Source of the DNA: Sycobia sp. Sy_11
Taxonomy: Eukaryota > Arthropoda > Insecta > Hymenoptera > Epichrysomallidae
Length of the DNA stretch: 64,000 nucleotides
Assembly (NCBI GenBank): GCA_018907035.1
Contig: JACCIC010000003.1
Location: 3,618,501 to 3,682,500 of the forward strand
Direction of reading: 5' to 3'
Below, piece by piece: positions 12,101 through 22,427 of the stretch. The notes beneath the pieces were generated by a model. The model was not told the origin of the DNA, did no database searches, and was given only the letters and a program-made list of their open reading frames with translations. The position numbers and the translations under genes were made by a program. Numbering within the stretch: the first letter of the stretch is position 1; each line of letters starts with the position of its first letter.

Positions 12101-15018
12101 GCATAAAGAAATTAGCCTCTGCATTTATTTCAATAACATTGCGAACAAGACATTTTGACTCATGTACATTCGGTCGACTAGCAATAAATCATCCATATAA
12201 GAGCTTTTAATAATACTTTTCGCAGCGTCTGGTTTCGAGTTTAAATATATTTCAGCATTTCTTTTTTATATATATATTGCACTGCTTGGCGACGATTTAG
12301 CACCAAAAATCAAGCAAGGCAGTTTATAAACCGAGGGCTCTCTATTTCTTTCTTTTCCACGCTATAAAAATATTTGCGCTCCTCTATCTACTTCATTAAT
12401 TTTTATTCGCAAAAACATATCTCGAATGCCGCCATTTACTGCAAATGCATGTTGGCGAAATTGCATTAAAATTCCGGGTAAAGACTGTAATAAATCTGGT
12501 CCAGATTGCAGCTGATCATTTAGGCTAATAATATAAAAAATTAGGTTTTTTTATATTATAAACTCCAACATGTGGCACATACCACGGTCGCAAACAGGTT
12601 TTCCTGTTTCTAATTTAATATCATATCAATCAGCAATAAAACGGTCCATGTTAGCATAATACAGAGTCACATATGAAGAATCACGATCGAATCGTCTTTC
12701 TAAATTAAATAAACGCTTGTGGGTAGTTTTTCGATTGTCTACAAGAGGAATAGTCCCATCTTTCCACAAAAATACAGTTATCCAAAAATTGCCTAAATGC
12801 TGACTTGTACTATCAAGAATCGCTTGTGCGTTATTGTTTTTTATTGTTTTATAATTATTACTTACACCTAAATTATCAATTAAGAAATAATATTTAATAA
12901 GTTCGTCAAGATTTTCCTCTTCACACATATCTCAAAATTCCAAGATTTCATTTGAATTGATTGTTAGGATTTGAACTGATTTTATGGTGTCTAATTAGTT
13001 ACATTTATTATATCCATGAAGCGCCCTGCCTAAAGCACAACGACAAATGACTAAGCCGCTGTTTTCTTTTTTTGAATTTCGCGCGATATAATTAACGGCT
13101 TCAGAAAATTGAACAAAGTAAGTTTAGAGCGGTGTTTAAGCATTTCTATTCAAACGGCTTAACAGTAAAACAAATAAAAGCTGAGTTTGATTCAGTCCAG
13201 GGCATATATGCTCCTGTTTTTGCAACAGTTTACAATTGGATAAATGAATTTAAACGTGACCGTACATCAACAGAAGATAAACATCGTTCAGGACGTCCCG
13301 TACACGTGAGTACCGCGGCATTGATCGATAAAATCCACGATATGGTGTTAAGTGACAGAAGAATAAAATTGCGTGAAATAGTTAAGGCCACAGGGGTTTT
13401 AAAAGGTACCGTCGTTTCAATTTTGTACGATAAGTTGGCTATGAAAAAAATATCTGCGAGATGAGTGCCGCATTTGCTCTCAGCTGAGAACCAACGCAAC
13501 CGCTTGGTCTCTTCTACTGCACTTTTCGAGCACATGCGTCGCAACCCAAATGAGTTTCTGCGTAGATTAATCACTTTTTATGAAACATGGATACACTACT
13601 CGAGACGAATGAACAGTCTAAACAATGGATTATTAAAAGCGAACGGGCTTCAAAGAAGGCAAAGACGGTGACATAAGATGGAAAGATTATGGCTACTGCG
13701 TTTTGGGATGCACGTGGTATTATCCTTATTGACTATTTGGACAAGGGACAGACGATTACTGGAAAGTATTATGCGTCATTATTAAGTCAAATAGACGAGA
13801 ATGAAAATCGTCCTCATTTGAAGAAAAAAAGTCCTCTTTCTTCAGGATAATGTATGAGTGCATACATGAGCAGTTTTGATGGCTAAAATTCAGAAATTGA
13901 AGTTTTAATTGATAGATCATCCACCGTACTCATCAGATCTGGCCCCGACTGACTTCTTCTTATTTCCAAATTTTAAAAAATGGATTAGTGGACAACGGTT
14001 TACGTCAAATAAGATCATCGCTCACACAAATGTTTATTTTGAGGAACTACCACAATCATACTTTTCTGAAGGCTTAAAAAAATTGAAGATACATCTGTCA
14101 AAGTATATAGAACTAGAAGGAGATTATGTTGAAAAATAAAAAAAATTTACCCCAAAAAAATTGTTTTTCTATATTTTTCTAAAGACTTATTGACCTACCC
14201 TCGTATATAAGTGAACTTAAATAATGTCTGTTCAATCGTTTTTGACGTTCTCTGCTTGAAATACAGATTTTCTAAACGATATGTAAAATGTTTAATATCT
14301 TCAAAATATAACTATTTGTAGAAATATGTAAATGGTTCATTAAATTATAACTGTTTATCGAAATAAATAAGTTACATATTAAATTTTATTTCAGTTTATC
14401 GAAAAATAACGATTTTAAGCAAAAATACACCATATCTTAAATTATAAATTTTTGGGCCTGGCTAGCAAAAAAATCGTTTTAGCTTATCGAAATATATATT
14501 GAACGTTCCAGGTTCCGAGGGAACGACGCTTCTTGTAAGCTTTGATGGGATGCATAGGTTAATTTTATTAGGAATATCAAGAAAAACACTTATGAATTAG
14601 AGGCAGTCTGTTTAATTTTTATCTTTTGCGAGCCGCTGGCATCCCTTCTTTCTCTCCCCCTTTCTCATCTTGATTATATTTTTCTATACATTTTAATTTA
14701 TTGTAATTTGTTTATTTTATGGAAATTTGTCAGTAATAAAAAAAAATTAAAACAATCTTTTCACAGGGTGACGCCGGTGCTCCGCTTGTTAACGATCGGA
14801 GTGAAATTATTGACGGAATAGCAATTAACGGTTGTGTAGCCTGTGATGAAGATATCGCACCGGGAATTTATTTGAATACTTCGGATCCGTATTATAAGTG
14901 GTTTATTCAAGAGGCTGTAGATGAAAAAGTAAACAATGATATGTACATTCTCCAAGTCCAGTATCGCAATCCAGAGGAGTACGTCCTTGAAGAAATTTGG
15001 AATGGTGCTTTACAATAG
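4023..15018 (+). CDS. Secreted non-catalytic serine protease homologue, copy A (4 exons)
   Basis: Spliced gene with exons 4023-4083, 8397-8746, 9511-9834 and 14767-15018, encoding 328 residues. All introns are GT-AG and phases match (1, 0, 0). Order: hydrophobic signal peptide (residues 1-20), short propeptide, K28|IVGG activation site, S1 domain, and a C-terminal extension of about 30 residues. His74 in TVAHC is kept. The catalytic Asp position is Asn132 (GNLAVLK) and the catalytic Ser position is Ala248 (GDAGAP), so hydrolysis is not expected. Cysteines for the three core disulfides remain (C59 with C75, CEAIY with NICA, GICL with NGCVAC). In insects such homologues act as cofactors, decoys or secreted regulators; the role here is unknown. 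Introns carry Penelope, BEL/Pao and mariner debris. Paralogues are P and copy B. Confidence 0.87.
4692..4722 (+). repeat. (CA)n microsatellite
   Basis: About 15 CA units in intron 1 of copy A. Unit B has a TA tract (about 38790-38850) at a comparable place. Confidence 0.9.
5358..6379 (-). mobile_element. Ancient mariner-like element shared by A and B (copy A)
   Basis: Imperfect terminal repeats (gagtgtgggagtaagtttca at the left; reverse complement of the right end reads taggtgttaaagtatgtttc). On the minus strand is a transposase N-terminal half: 'MLEALLLCFNMRESAAEAY', 'CLQWFQQFEIGDF' and 'LDALLDEDPCQIAEELA' (frame-corrected), with stops and indels throughout. The same element lies at 39576-41903 in intron 1 of copy B, so it was there before the duplication. 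Confidence 0.8.
6380..7600. other. Intron 1 of copy A, no feature beyond AT-rich DNA
   Basis: Very AT-rich sequence that aligns with 44390-45017 of unit B (for example the shared 'cttcaaaaaat' and 'gaataaga/gctatttattag' blocks). A mixed CA/CG run lies at about 7441-7460. No coding signal is visible. Confidence 0.6.
7600..8200 (+). mobile_element. Penelope-like element, 3' part of ORF
   Basis: The conceptual frame resembles the end of the Penelope reverse transcriptase and the start of its GIY-YIG domain: 'FLDITIIRKYEYLITD', 'QNPTSSNRILQLTSNHS', 'NIDIVTDILQKNGYPPQFYN', a linker ending 'LGKDKTK', and then 'GETKRT'. One frameshift lies near 7690, stops follow, and the last open piece is 7957-8196. 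Where the family has a YKI/GIY segment, this copy has a (TA)n tract read as alternating Ile and Tyr. Unit B lacks the element; B has a mariner near the equivalent point. Confidence 0.7.
8131..8175 (+). repeat. (TA)n microsatellite inside Penelope remnant
   Basis: About 22 TA units. They keep the frame of the Penelope remnant open (Ile-Tyr repeats) immediately before the 'GETKR' motif. Confidence 0.9.
8397..8746 (+). CDS. Copy A exon 2: activation site and catalytic-His half
   Basis: 350 bases, acceptor TTACAG and donor GTAAGT. It encodes propeptide VEGLNVEK, then IVGG, the C59/C75 pair, His74 in TVAHC, and ends at GNLAVLK, where the usual catalytic Asp is Asn132. Exon 2 of copy B (46380-46729) has identical length and differs by about 16 residues, with no stops or gaps. 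Confidence 0.9.
9064..9107 (+). repeat. (TA)n microsatellite
   Basis: About 22 TA units in intron 2 of copy A; not present at the matching point of copy B. Confidence 0.9.
9511..9834 (+). CDS. Copy A exon 3: C-terminal barrel
   Basis: 324 bases in phase 0, acceptor TTTTAG and donor GTAAGT. It contains 'RVAGFGYTYVQVYMGELNG', the Cys pair in 'EECEAIYEGTF..GNICA', and ends at GICL, the Cys just before the active-site loop. Exon 3 of copy B (62043-62366) has the same length and is clearly homologous. Confidence 0.9.
9835..11490. other. Intron 3 of copy A, unique part
   Basis: AT-rich intron that aligns with 62367-63600 of unit B up to about 11080, including the run 'agcactacacgatgttgcgc' (10729 here). 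Apart from the possible alternative exon nothing codes. Confidence 0.6.
10392..10529 (+). other. Possible alternative terminal exon (copy A)
   Basis: A TTTCAG acceptor precedes an open stretch in the phase left by exon 3: AGPLKGATVFYNSFF..., continuing as a hydrophobic, aromatic-rich tail to a TAA. If used, it would end the protein without the GDAGAP loop. Copy B has a matching stretch at 62895-62994, also open and hydrophobic but frame-shifted by one base. It may just be intron conserved by the duplication. Confidence 0.25.
11500..12950 (-). mobile_element. BEL/Pao retrotransposon pol fragment
   Basis: Minus-strand pol pieces in the correct order: 'LGNFWITVFLWKDG' and 'KRLFNLERRFDRD' (open at 12626-12928), 'AVNGGIRDMFLRIKI', the RT catalytic block 'SYMDDLLLVDRM', then 'ISVFDPIGFFS'-like and 'LQATVLASKIANTIKEE' in the RNase H-proximal region. 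Stops and frameshifts are frequent and no LTR was found. It lies in intron 3 of copy A, antisense to the host gene. Confidence 0.8.
13085..14203 (+). mobile_element. mariner-like element, 5' truncated
   Basis: Transposase pieces on the + strand run to TAA at 14137-14139: N-terminal helix-turn-helix ('FKHFYSNGLTVKQIKAEF', 'SGRPV'), then 'FWDARGIILIDYLDKGQTI', 'YSSDLAPTDFFLFPNFKKW' and 'GDYVEK'. The first catalytic Asp is replaced (FYETW instead of VDETW). Stop 13462-13464 and frameshifts near 13600-13680 and 13840-13900 break it. The right terminus 'gacctaccctcg' followed by TA is present; the left terminus and start codon are not. It lies in intron 3 of copy A. Confidence 0.85.
14767..15018 (+). 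CDS. Copy A exon 4: dead active-site loop and C-terminal extension
   Basis: Acceptor TTCACAG, phase 0, 83 codons plus TAG. It begins GDAGAPLV, the GDSGGP loop with Ser to Ala and Gly to Ala, then 'GIAINGCVACDEDIAPGIYL' and the terminal helix 'YYKWFIQEAV'. About 30 further residues rich in Asn, Glu and Tyr follow, beyond the normal S1 end. The P pseudogene keeps a recognisable version including this tail. Confidence 0.88.
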   Translation, partial: GDAGAPLVNDRSEIIDGIAINGCVACDEDIAPGIYLNTSDPYYKWFIQEAVDEKVNNDMYILQVQYRNPEEYVLEEIWNGALQ

Positions 15019-17190
15019 AATTTTTATTTTAAAATTTTTAATATAAATGCATTATCCAGACTATGATTAAATCCGTATGACTATTAGTTAGTATAATTAT
15101 ATCCATATGATTCTTAGTTAGTGCGAACCTTCAAAAGATACGTGCATACGTTTGAAAAATGTAAAATTATTGTGAACACTGCTGTGATCGTGAAAAAAAT
15201 TGATAAAAAAGAATTTCTTATGTTAATCAAACTTTGCTTTTTCGCGAAAAAAATACTGATGATACCATACTTGGCTTAAACATTAGTCCAACACTGCATC
15301 AGGACAATCATCCAATGAAAAGTGGTTTGCTAAATTTAAACTAGCATTGGTAAATTTAACCAAATTTAAGCAAATGATATCTGAAAATTTTATGATCGTT
15401 ATAATCATTTATCGCTCTCGAAGGGCTATATTAAATAATAAAATCTATTTTTAAAACGAAGTGTTTTCGCATGTTAGCCTATGAACTTTTCATCTCTATG
15501 TTATGATTTCTTTTCATCTCTACGTTATTCATAACTCATACTTCTAAACTTTTCATCTTTATATTATTCATCTCTGTGTATGTGTTCTCGAGCAAAAAGT
15601 CTGGTAGTTCGGAACGACGTTCACGTTCGAGGATTCGACGTGTTCCATTCCGGGGCGAGAGATTAGGGCGAGTGGTTTCAATTCACTCAATACCGCAGCG
15701 TGGATATACCCCGAGACATTAGGGTTTACTATGTGCTATTCTGTGCATCTCTACCCATTCCCATCGTCCATTTGTGCTGCGACGGTGCGGCGTTTTCTAA
15801 ATGTAAGATAATTATGCGGAGGTCAGGCCCCAGTTTAGCGAGCTTGCGACCACTGTAAGTAGTCTCCTTAGTTTAAGTATACTGTAAGCAAATTTAGTAT
15901 ATATATTGCGCCTTGAGTTTAAGTACATGTGTTGCGAGTTATTATTATTCGCCGTCTAAGTTTGGCACAGTTACTACTTTTAATTGTAGGAATAGTTCCT
16001 AGCGAAGATAGCCTGTACTATATTGAACTGTTAATAAACATACTCTTGTCCGGCTTTTCTGTCAATTCCATGAGGGTTTTTATGCCAAGACAAGCTCTGA
16101 ATATTTGTGGCGAAAATAGAATTTTCTTTTACAGATCAACATTTCCCTCACTCGTTCCGTATATATACGTAAGTGCTCTTTAATCTTTTCGTTCCTGCAT
16201 TTAGGCAAATAATAGTGTCCTATTAAATAAAAACAATTTTTATCTATGTAAATGATATATTTCATCAAAGAAACTTAAATCTACTACAACACCATAAATA
16301 TGGATTCAGAGTGAACAAATAGTAGATGAATAGCTCATAATTCGTCAACATAAAATTATTAGAATAACCTATTGATTCATACTAATATAATATAACACCA
16401 ATGGCTATAGAATTATTACCTATATCAATACATAATTGCTTGAGTATTTTAAAATTTTATCAGAAGTCCAATTGAATTACGAAACAAAGAATATGACTTC
16501 AGTAATGTTCGTTGTCATAAAGATTTTTAAATATGTATTAATTTTTAATATATATTTCCTTAAATTTTTTTTATAAAATAATTTATTGTCAGTAAATAAA
16601 TATACATTATTTTTCTTAAATATTTGTATTTTACTACCTTCTACTTGATAGGATCTATCACTTCTAAAACCACATGATCTTTGCTTATAAGCCAATGACA
16701 TTAACATTTGACAAAATAATTATTACTCAGATCTGTAATTATATTTCATAAAATTAAAATTACTCTGACAGATAAATATTCAGTAATCTCACAAGATTCT
16801 GGCACATGTGATTTGGTGGAATCATCTCGCTGCCAAATGAGAATAAAGATACCTGATTACTGTGTTTTATTATATATATGTTTATTCTCCTATCTACGTT
16901 CAACTCACGTAGATCTGAGACCGCTCAAGTCGCCGTCAAGTGAGAATGAAGATACTTATTAAACATTTTAGAATTTGGATATGCTCTCTGAATACTTGGA
17001 GTTTTCTTTGGATTAAATAAATTCTGACGAAAGTAAATTTATAATAAATTTTTTTTACAATTTATTCCAAAAATTTATTTAACAAAAAAAATCTTTAACA
17101 AAATATAAATTACATATAATAAAAAGAAAATGAAAATATAAAACTAAATTATTTATCTAACGTTAAAAATTGTACTTATGTCGACTGTTC
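15019..17190. other. Region after copy A, no gene recognised
   Basis: 3' untranslated and intergenic AT-rich DNA. A pair of short direct repeats ('tatgactattagttagt', 'tatgattcttagttagt') lies just after the stop at about 15076-15123. A richer-GC patch at 15600-15850 looks unlike its surroundings and could be a relic LTR. At 16820-16960 two similar 'gagaat(a/g)aagatac' stretches repeat. No convincing coding frame was found. Confidence 0.5.
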
Positions 17191-17196
17191 TGAATT

Positions 17197-17569
17197 AAAT
17201 TAATAAATATTTTTATCTGTCTTACAGTCTTTATAATGTCATATATTAGCTAAAATTAGAGTTTAGTTCCTGAGGATAAACCGTAGCGGTTCGAAATACC
17301 GGACAAGAAGGTGATCCTAAATTTAAGGTGATGGGGGCAGTCAGGTTGTCCTTTACTAACATAGAATAAGTACTTTTATTATTTTTTATTTTTATTCTAC
17401 TTATTATTGTATTTTTATTTTTATTTTTATTTTATTATTAATTTTATTTTATTTTTAATTTTCAGATCTACGGGGGTGATCATAATCAAGGACAGTCTGA
17501 CTGTCATTATTTTAGCTAATATATGATATTATAAAGACTGTAAGACCGATAAAAATATTTATTAATTTT
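17197..17569. repeat. Fold-back inverted repeat, about 375 bp
   Basis: Arms 17197-17257 and 17509-17569 are reverse complements over about 60 bases with two or three mismatches. A second inner pair (about 17340-17354 with 17488-17502, agtcagNNtgtcctt) nests inside. The centre is a TTTTA-rich tract. It resembles a MITE or fold-back transposon. No coding content. Confidence 0.75.
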
Positions 17570-18061
17570 ATTTATCTAAGGATTTTAACACTACAATAAA
17601 ATAAATTATAATAAAAAACTATAATAAAATAAATGCATAATAAAAAATATAAACTATAAATAAAATAAAATAGTAATAAAAATAAAATAAATCTATTTAG
17701 TGTTTAATCTCAAATGATCTCGCTATTCTTCTTTTCCTGCTTCTCTATTTCGGTGGTTTGCTGAAATAGAGAAGATTAACTTAATTTATCGTTAAATTAT
17801 TATTTATCCTAAAGCCCGCTAGCTTGTATAAATAATTTATTTTGTTCGCGCGTGCTGTGTGCCTTATGATGTGATTTACTATCCGCTATCACGCCGATAG
17901 TGAGTCTGTCTTATTTTTCTGACCCTGTGGCCAGCAGCACACTGGTATTTTCGTTCTTTGCTGCGAAATTTATATCCACGCAAATTTTTATCCCACATAA
18001 GCGACGCCAACCTCTAATTATCTTGCGCGGCACCGCGTTGTCTGCCCCGCGCGAAGGCCGT

Positions 18062-18097
18062 AAATCTAATTACCTTTTAATAAATGTAATTAGATTT
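18062..18097. repeat. Perfect 12-bp hairpin
   Basis: AAATCTAATTAC and GTAATTAGATTT flank a 12-base AT loop with no mismatch. No T tract or gene end makes it an obvious terminator. Confidence 0.7.
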
Positions 18098-18284
18098 TCC
18101 TTTACGTATTATAATAATTTGATTTAAAATATTTAAAATATAATATAACTCGATCATAATATAATAATTGAGTCTATTATATACAAATGAATAATATATA
18201 ATCACTAAACTAATATAAATAACAATAAATAAATATTTAACTATTTAAATATTTATTTCTCTGAAATTTAATTTAACCAAATTA

Positions 18285-19416
18285 TTATTTTTTCTTTCCA
18301 CGACTTAACGTACTCATCGCATCTCCCCCTTCCTTGCGAAAAGTGAAACGCAGATTAGAATAACATGTAACTGAAATAGCAATTGATACGAAAATGTACA
18401 TATAATAAATTCTTACATTTCGGCTTCCCAATATGTATACTCTCTCTGAAGTGGGATCTATTCGCACCTTCAGGCTCTTTGGGAGGATAACTTCCGAGCC
18501 ATTCGGTATCTTTAATTTCCTTTCACGGCTTTCTGCCTCCAATGATAAAGGGTGGAATGCCAAGGCCGGGTCAGGTGGTATCTTGAATCTCGGGGTTGCC
18601 GCTGGATTGGCACGAGGTCTAGGAGTGGCAGCGGAAATTGCAGCAGACGCGGTTTTCAATTTCATTTCTTCAATTGGACAATTGGTGTCGATCTTTTGGC
18701 CTCCAATATGTCGTTTTTATTGGGGACGTAGTTGTTGATCGTCCTCGATAGAGCTGAGAGTATTGGGTGAGGGAACTACTCCTCGACCTCGCCCGTAACT
18801 CCGACATATCGATGGTTCTCTTCGTCCAGTGATCACACAGCACGATTCGGCTGCCGACATCTTCTGTGTTTCCTCCATTATGTTGTTCACTGCTTGAGAG
18901 TTTAATTAGTACTAACTATTTATCGTATATTAAATAAAATCTTAAATTTTTGAAGGACATTCGATATTTACTTTATTTTCGCGAGTTCGCTTGCGCGCCA
19001 GATGGCGTAATTTAGGCTCTTCCTCTCTTCCGCGAGCACCATTCTATGTAGTTGTACATCTAAGTACGGGAGATGGGCGAATCTTTCGGGATATATCTTC
19101 CGAATTACTTGTAGCCATATACAGTCCGAATATCTATGCCCTGTTGGCTTCAATTCTTGTTTGTGTAGTTCCTGTCCTCTCTCATTATCTGTTAGGGCCC
19201 ACGTCCAGTTGATCCTCATTGTTGGCGTGTTAATCAAAGACTAATTTGTTCTCCAGCGTGAGAGCCACTTATATACAGTCCGATTATTAATTTATTAATT
19301 GTTGTTGCTATTCCAGTGATATGTTTAACAAGTACTTGTCTACTACAGTTTATATTCATGTTTTTATATATAGTTTTGCTTAAATCTATTGTTTTATATA
19401 TAACAAATACGCACAT
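18285..19416 (-). pseudogene. Unrecognised minus-strand ORF remnants beside Gypsy pol
   Basis: Open minus-strand pieces 19237-18968 (89 codons, ending 'SLNYAIWRASELAKIK') and 18665-18285 (126 codons, rich in Pro, Ala and Arg at its start) flank a shorter piece starting METQKMSAAES-like near 18880. They follow the integrase end of the neighbouring minus-strand Gypsy remnant, where an extra ORF or the 3' LTR would lie. I do not recognise a domain. Moderate GC and long open frames suggest degraded element coding DNA. Confidence 0.35.
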
Positions 19417-19607
19417 ATATACATAATATCTATTGTTATTTATATAATAAATACGCTAATATACACGTAATATCTATTTACATTGACTAATATTATGACG
19501 CTTATTATGTATACATTATCTTTGTGGTCCACCTATATACATCATATTTTATCTACATTTTCTTTTATAATATCTACAATTTAATTATTTATTTACTATA
19601 TTTCTTC

Positions 19608-19610
<3 letters not shown>

Positions 19611-19656
<46 letters not shown>
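19611..19656. repeat. (TA)n microsatellite
   Basis: About 22 TA units directly abutting the integrase C-terminal part of the minus-strand Gypsy remnant. Confidence 0.9.
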
Positions 19657-19660
<4 letters not shown>

Positions 19661-21690
19661 TACAGGAGAAATTATTTGTACTATTGTAAATGGGCCAATA
19701 AATTTCTCGCAAATTTTAGCACTTAGATGATTGGTCTTATTTGTTAGAACATGTTGGTGTTTTAATACTTTTTCGCCAACTTGAGACTGCGAATCTCGTC
19801 TTATCAAATCACAATACTTTCTTTGTTTTGATAAAGACTGGGCTGTTTTCACTTTTGCCAATTCTAAAGCCTCTTACAAATTTCTGATGCGTTTCTCGGA
19901 ATTCGATGTCGCTCGATGGCCCTTTTCTTGATGCAGGCTTCGTGGTGCAATCAGTTCTCTACTAAAATTTAAATTTGCTGGCGTGTAACCGGCGCTATCG
20001 TACTTTGCTGTATTATACGCGACAAAAATTTCGTTCAAGTATGCATCCCATGTTTTTTGAGTTTTCTCAATATATTGTCTTATCGTCGTTTTTATTGTAC
20101 GATTTACCTATTGAACGGTATTGTATTGTGATGAATAAGATGGCGTTGTTCTATGATTTATTTTCGCTTTCTTTACGATTTGGCGAATCTCATTTGATAT
20201 GAATTGCCTACCATTATCACTCACTAGTGTACGCGAACATCAAAAATAAAATATTATTTGTTCTTGAATAGCCCGTCCGATGGCGATGCTTGTTGCCTTT
20301 CGTAATTCATTTCGTAATCCATTTCGTGAGTGGATCTTGCATAACTAATACCGTCGTATATCCGTTGTTTGGTCGTGGAAGAGGCCCTACCCTAAGTCGA
20401 TCGAAACCATCTCCCCAAGTTGCTCGATGTTTGTCGCATGCAATTTTCCGGAAGGCACTAATTATTGTATTTTATGCTGTTGGCAATTCATACACGCGCG
20501 CACTTACCGGGTGGCCTTGCGAAACATATCAGGCCAATAATAATTCCTAGCCAGTCTTGCTAGTGTTTTTACAACGTCTAAGTGCCCTGCAATCGGATCA
20601 TCATTATTTTCCTTGAGTATTCTTTGTTTCTCGGATTCGTTGACACATATTTTCCATTCACCTGTTTCATTACTTTCGTTGAAGTCCAGTGTATGTAAAA
20701 TATATCGGTGCAGACTATTATTTTTTATTCTGTAATCAGGAACACCTTCTGCGTTTTCTGTTTCTGATTTAAATTTTTTACCATACCATTTACTGTCTTT
20801 TTGCGAAACGGCATTTAACTCGACTGGATTTCGAGAGAGTATGTCTATGAACGTTATTCTCTGTGCCTTTTCGATAATGTGTATCGAAATTCAATTGTGA
20901 CAATTCGAGTGTCCACCGTGCTAATCGTCCTGATGGGTTATCTAAGTTTTCAAGCCAGTTCAAAGACTGATGATTAGTGACCACCGTAAATGGATAGCCT
21001 TCCAACTATTGTCTCATTTTCCATATGCCCAACCGCACAGCTAAATACTCTAACTTTGTGATAGAGTAATTTTTCTCTGCTGTATTTAGCGTGCGGCTTG
21101 CATAGGCGATCACACGTGTTAGCAAGGCTCTTAGACCGAGTAAACTCGCATCTGTCTGCAATATAAGCGGCAGATTCTGATTAGGATAAACTAAAACTCA
21201 AGCTGCTGTTAAATTTTTCCTCAGCTCTTCAAATGCTGTTTATTCTTTGCCCCATCTCCAATCCATCTTTTTCTTCAATAATATACCTAATGGTACTGCA
21301 GTTTTTGACAAGTCGTTTATGAATCTTCTGTACCATGAGAGCATGCCAAAAAATCTCGTCAACTCTTTCTAAGTTTTCGTTGGTAGTATAACTGAGATTG
21401 CCTTTATTTTTTCATGATCTGTTCGTATCCCTAGTGCATCTACTACATGTCCCAGTTACGTCAATTGTGAACCGGCAATATGTCAATTTTGTTTTGCAGC
21501 TCTCAATTTTTCAAAGACTGTTTTCAACACTCTTTTATGTTCCTTGTAAGTTTAATTATATCGATTAAATATGCCAATGCGTTAGAAGCCGTATCAGGTG
21601 TAATGACTCTATCTAATAGTCGTTGAAAAGTCGCTGGGGCTGTGTGTAAGACAAAAGGTATTAAATTCAAATAAACCGCAACCCAGAACT
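19657..21690 (-). mobile_element. Ty3/Gypsy pol remnant (RT end, RNase H, integrase)
   Basis: On the minus strand, in order: an RT thumb region ('FFGMLSWYRRFINDLSK'), RNase H ('LPLILQTDASLLGLRALL', 'GYPFTVVTNHQSLNWLEN', open at 20790-21005), degraded integrase, and an integrase C-terminal piece 'VGEKVLKHQHVLTNKTNHL', 'KFIGPFTIVQIISPV' (open 19589-19861). Many stops and frameshifts. The upstream side is cut by a mariner fragment near 21690 and the downstream side by a TA tract. No LTR is assigned. Confidence 0.8.
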
Positions 21691-22197
21691 ATAAAGGCCG
21701 TCAGTGCTTGTACCATCGGGACAAATAGTAAATCAAGTATTCTACTGGAATGTGCTCGAAAAATTACGAAAAAGAGTGCTCAAAGTGCGTTCAGATATCG
21801 CGAAGACTTGGGTTCTGCATCACGACAATGCTCCCTGTCACAGTGTGTTCAGTGTCTCTCAGTTCTTGGCATCTAAAGGCTTTGGAACGTTACCAGAACG
21901 GCCATATTCATCGCACATGTCACCCTGAGATCTTTTCTATTCCCCCATTTGAAAAAATTCGCCCAAGTTCGACATTTTGGCTCCGTTAAAGACATTCAAG
22001 AAGCTGTGGCGAGGGTACTCGGAGAGGTCCCACAAGAACTATTCTAGAATTATTACGAAAACTGGAACACTCACTAGAATAAGTGTATAGATACGGGAGG
22101 GGACTATTTGGAAGGAGATCGCAGCGATGTACCTTAATTTTTAAATATACTCGATTTTTTAATTTTGTCGCATTACTTAATTGTCTAGCTCCGTATT
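21690..22197 (+). mobile_element. mariner-like fragment (family 2), 3' part
   Basis: C-terminal half of a transposase: 'VPSGQIVNQVFYWNVLEKL', the second Asp in 'HHDNAPCHSVFS', 'MSPCDLFLFPHLKKF' (frame-shifted near 21926), and the family end 'YLEGDRSDVP' with TAA at about 22137. The 3' terminus 'gcattacttaattgtctag' matches those of 25024-25690 and 41994-42925. The 5' part is missing; it abuts the Gypsy remnant on its left and an LTR on its right. Confidence 0.82.
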
Positions 22198-22408
22198 GTA
22201 ATGCGTGAAATGCGTTACAACTTTAGTTTATATTTTCATGGAAATCTCCTAATAAATTAGAGCAGAATGAAGCAATAATAAAATGGTAAGAGTATCACCA
22301 TGAAATGATAAAGAGTCGTGGATTCAAATAACCCGGTCGACTGGTGAACCTGCACCTGGAGACGTTTCGTAGTGAGGATGAAAGAAGATAAACAGTGCGC
22401 GTTATAAT
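22198..22408 (+). repeat. 5' LTR of old LTR retrotransposon
   Basis: It starts TGTAATGCGTGAAATGCG, and the same start (TGTAACGCGCGAAATGCG) recurs at 26492. The two copies align for about 85 bases, including 'cctcctaataaatt(a/g)gagca', then part. It is followed by a primer-binding-like site. Confidence 0.6.
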
Positions 22409-22409
22409 T

Positions 22410-22427
22410 TGGCGCTCAACGTGGGGA
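22410..22427 (+). promoter_or_regulatory. Primer-binding site, tRNA-Lys type
   Basis: TGGCGCTCAACGTGGGGA differs at two positions from the complement of the 3' end of the common Lys tRNA (TGGCGCCCAACGTGGGGC). It lies two bases after the proposed LTR end. Confidence 0.6.

Noticed and set aside
17280..17300. B-box-like GGTTCGAAA inside the fold-back
   Set aside because: Spacing is wrong and there is no A box or cloverleaf.
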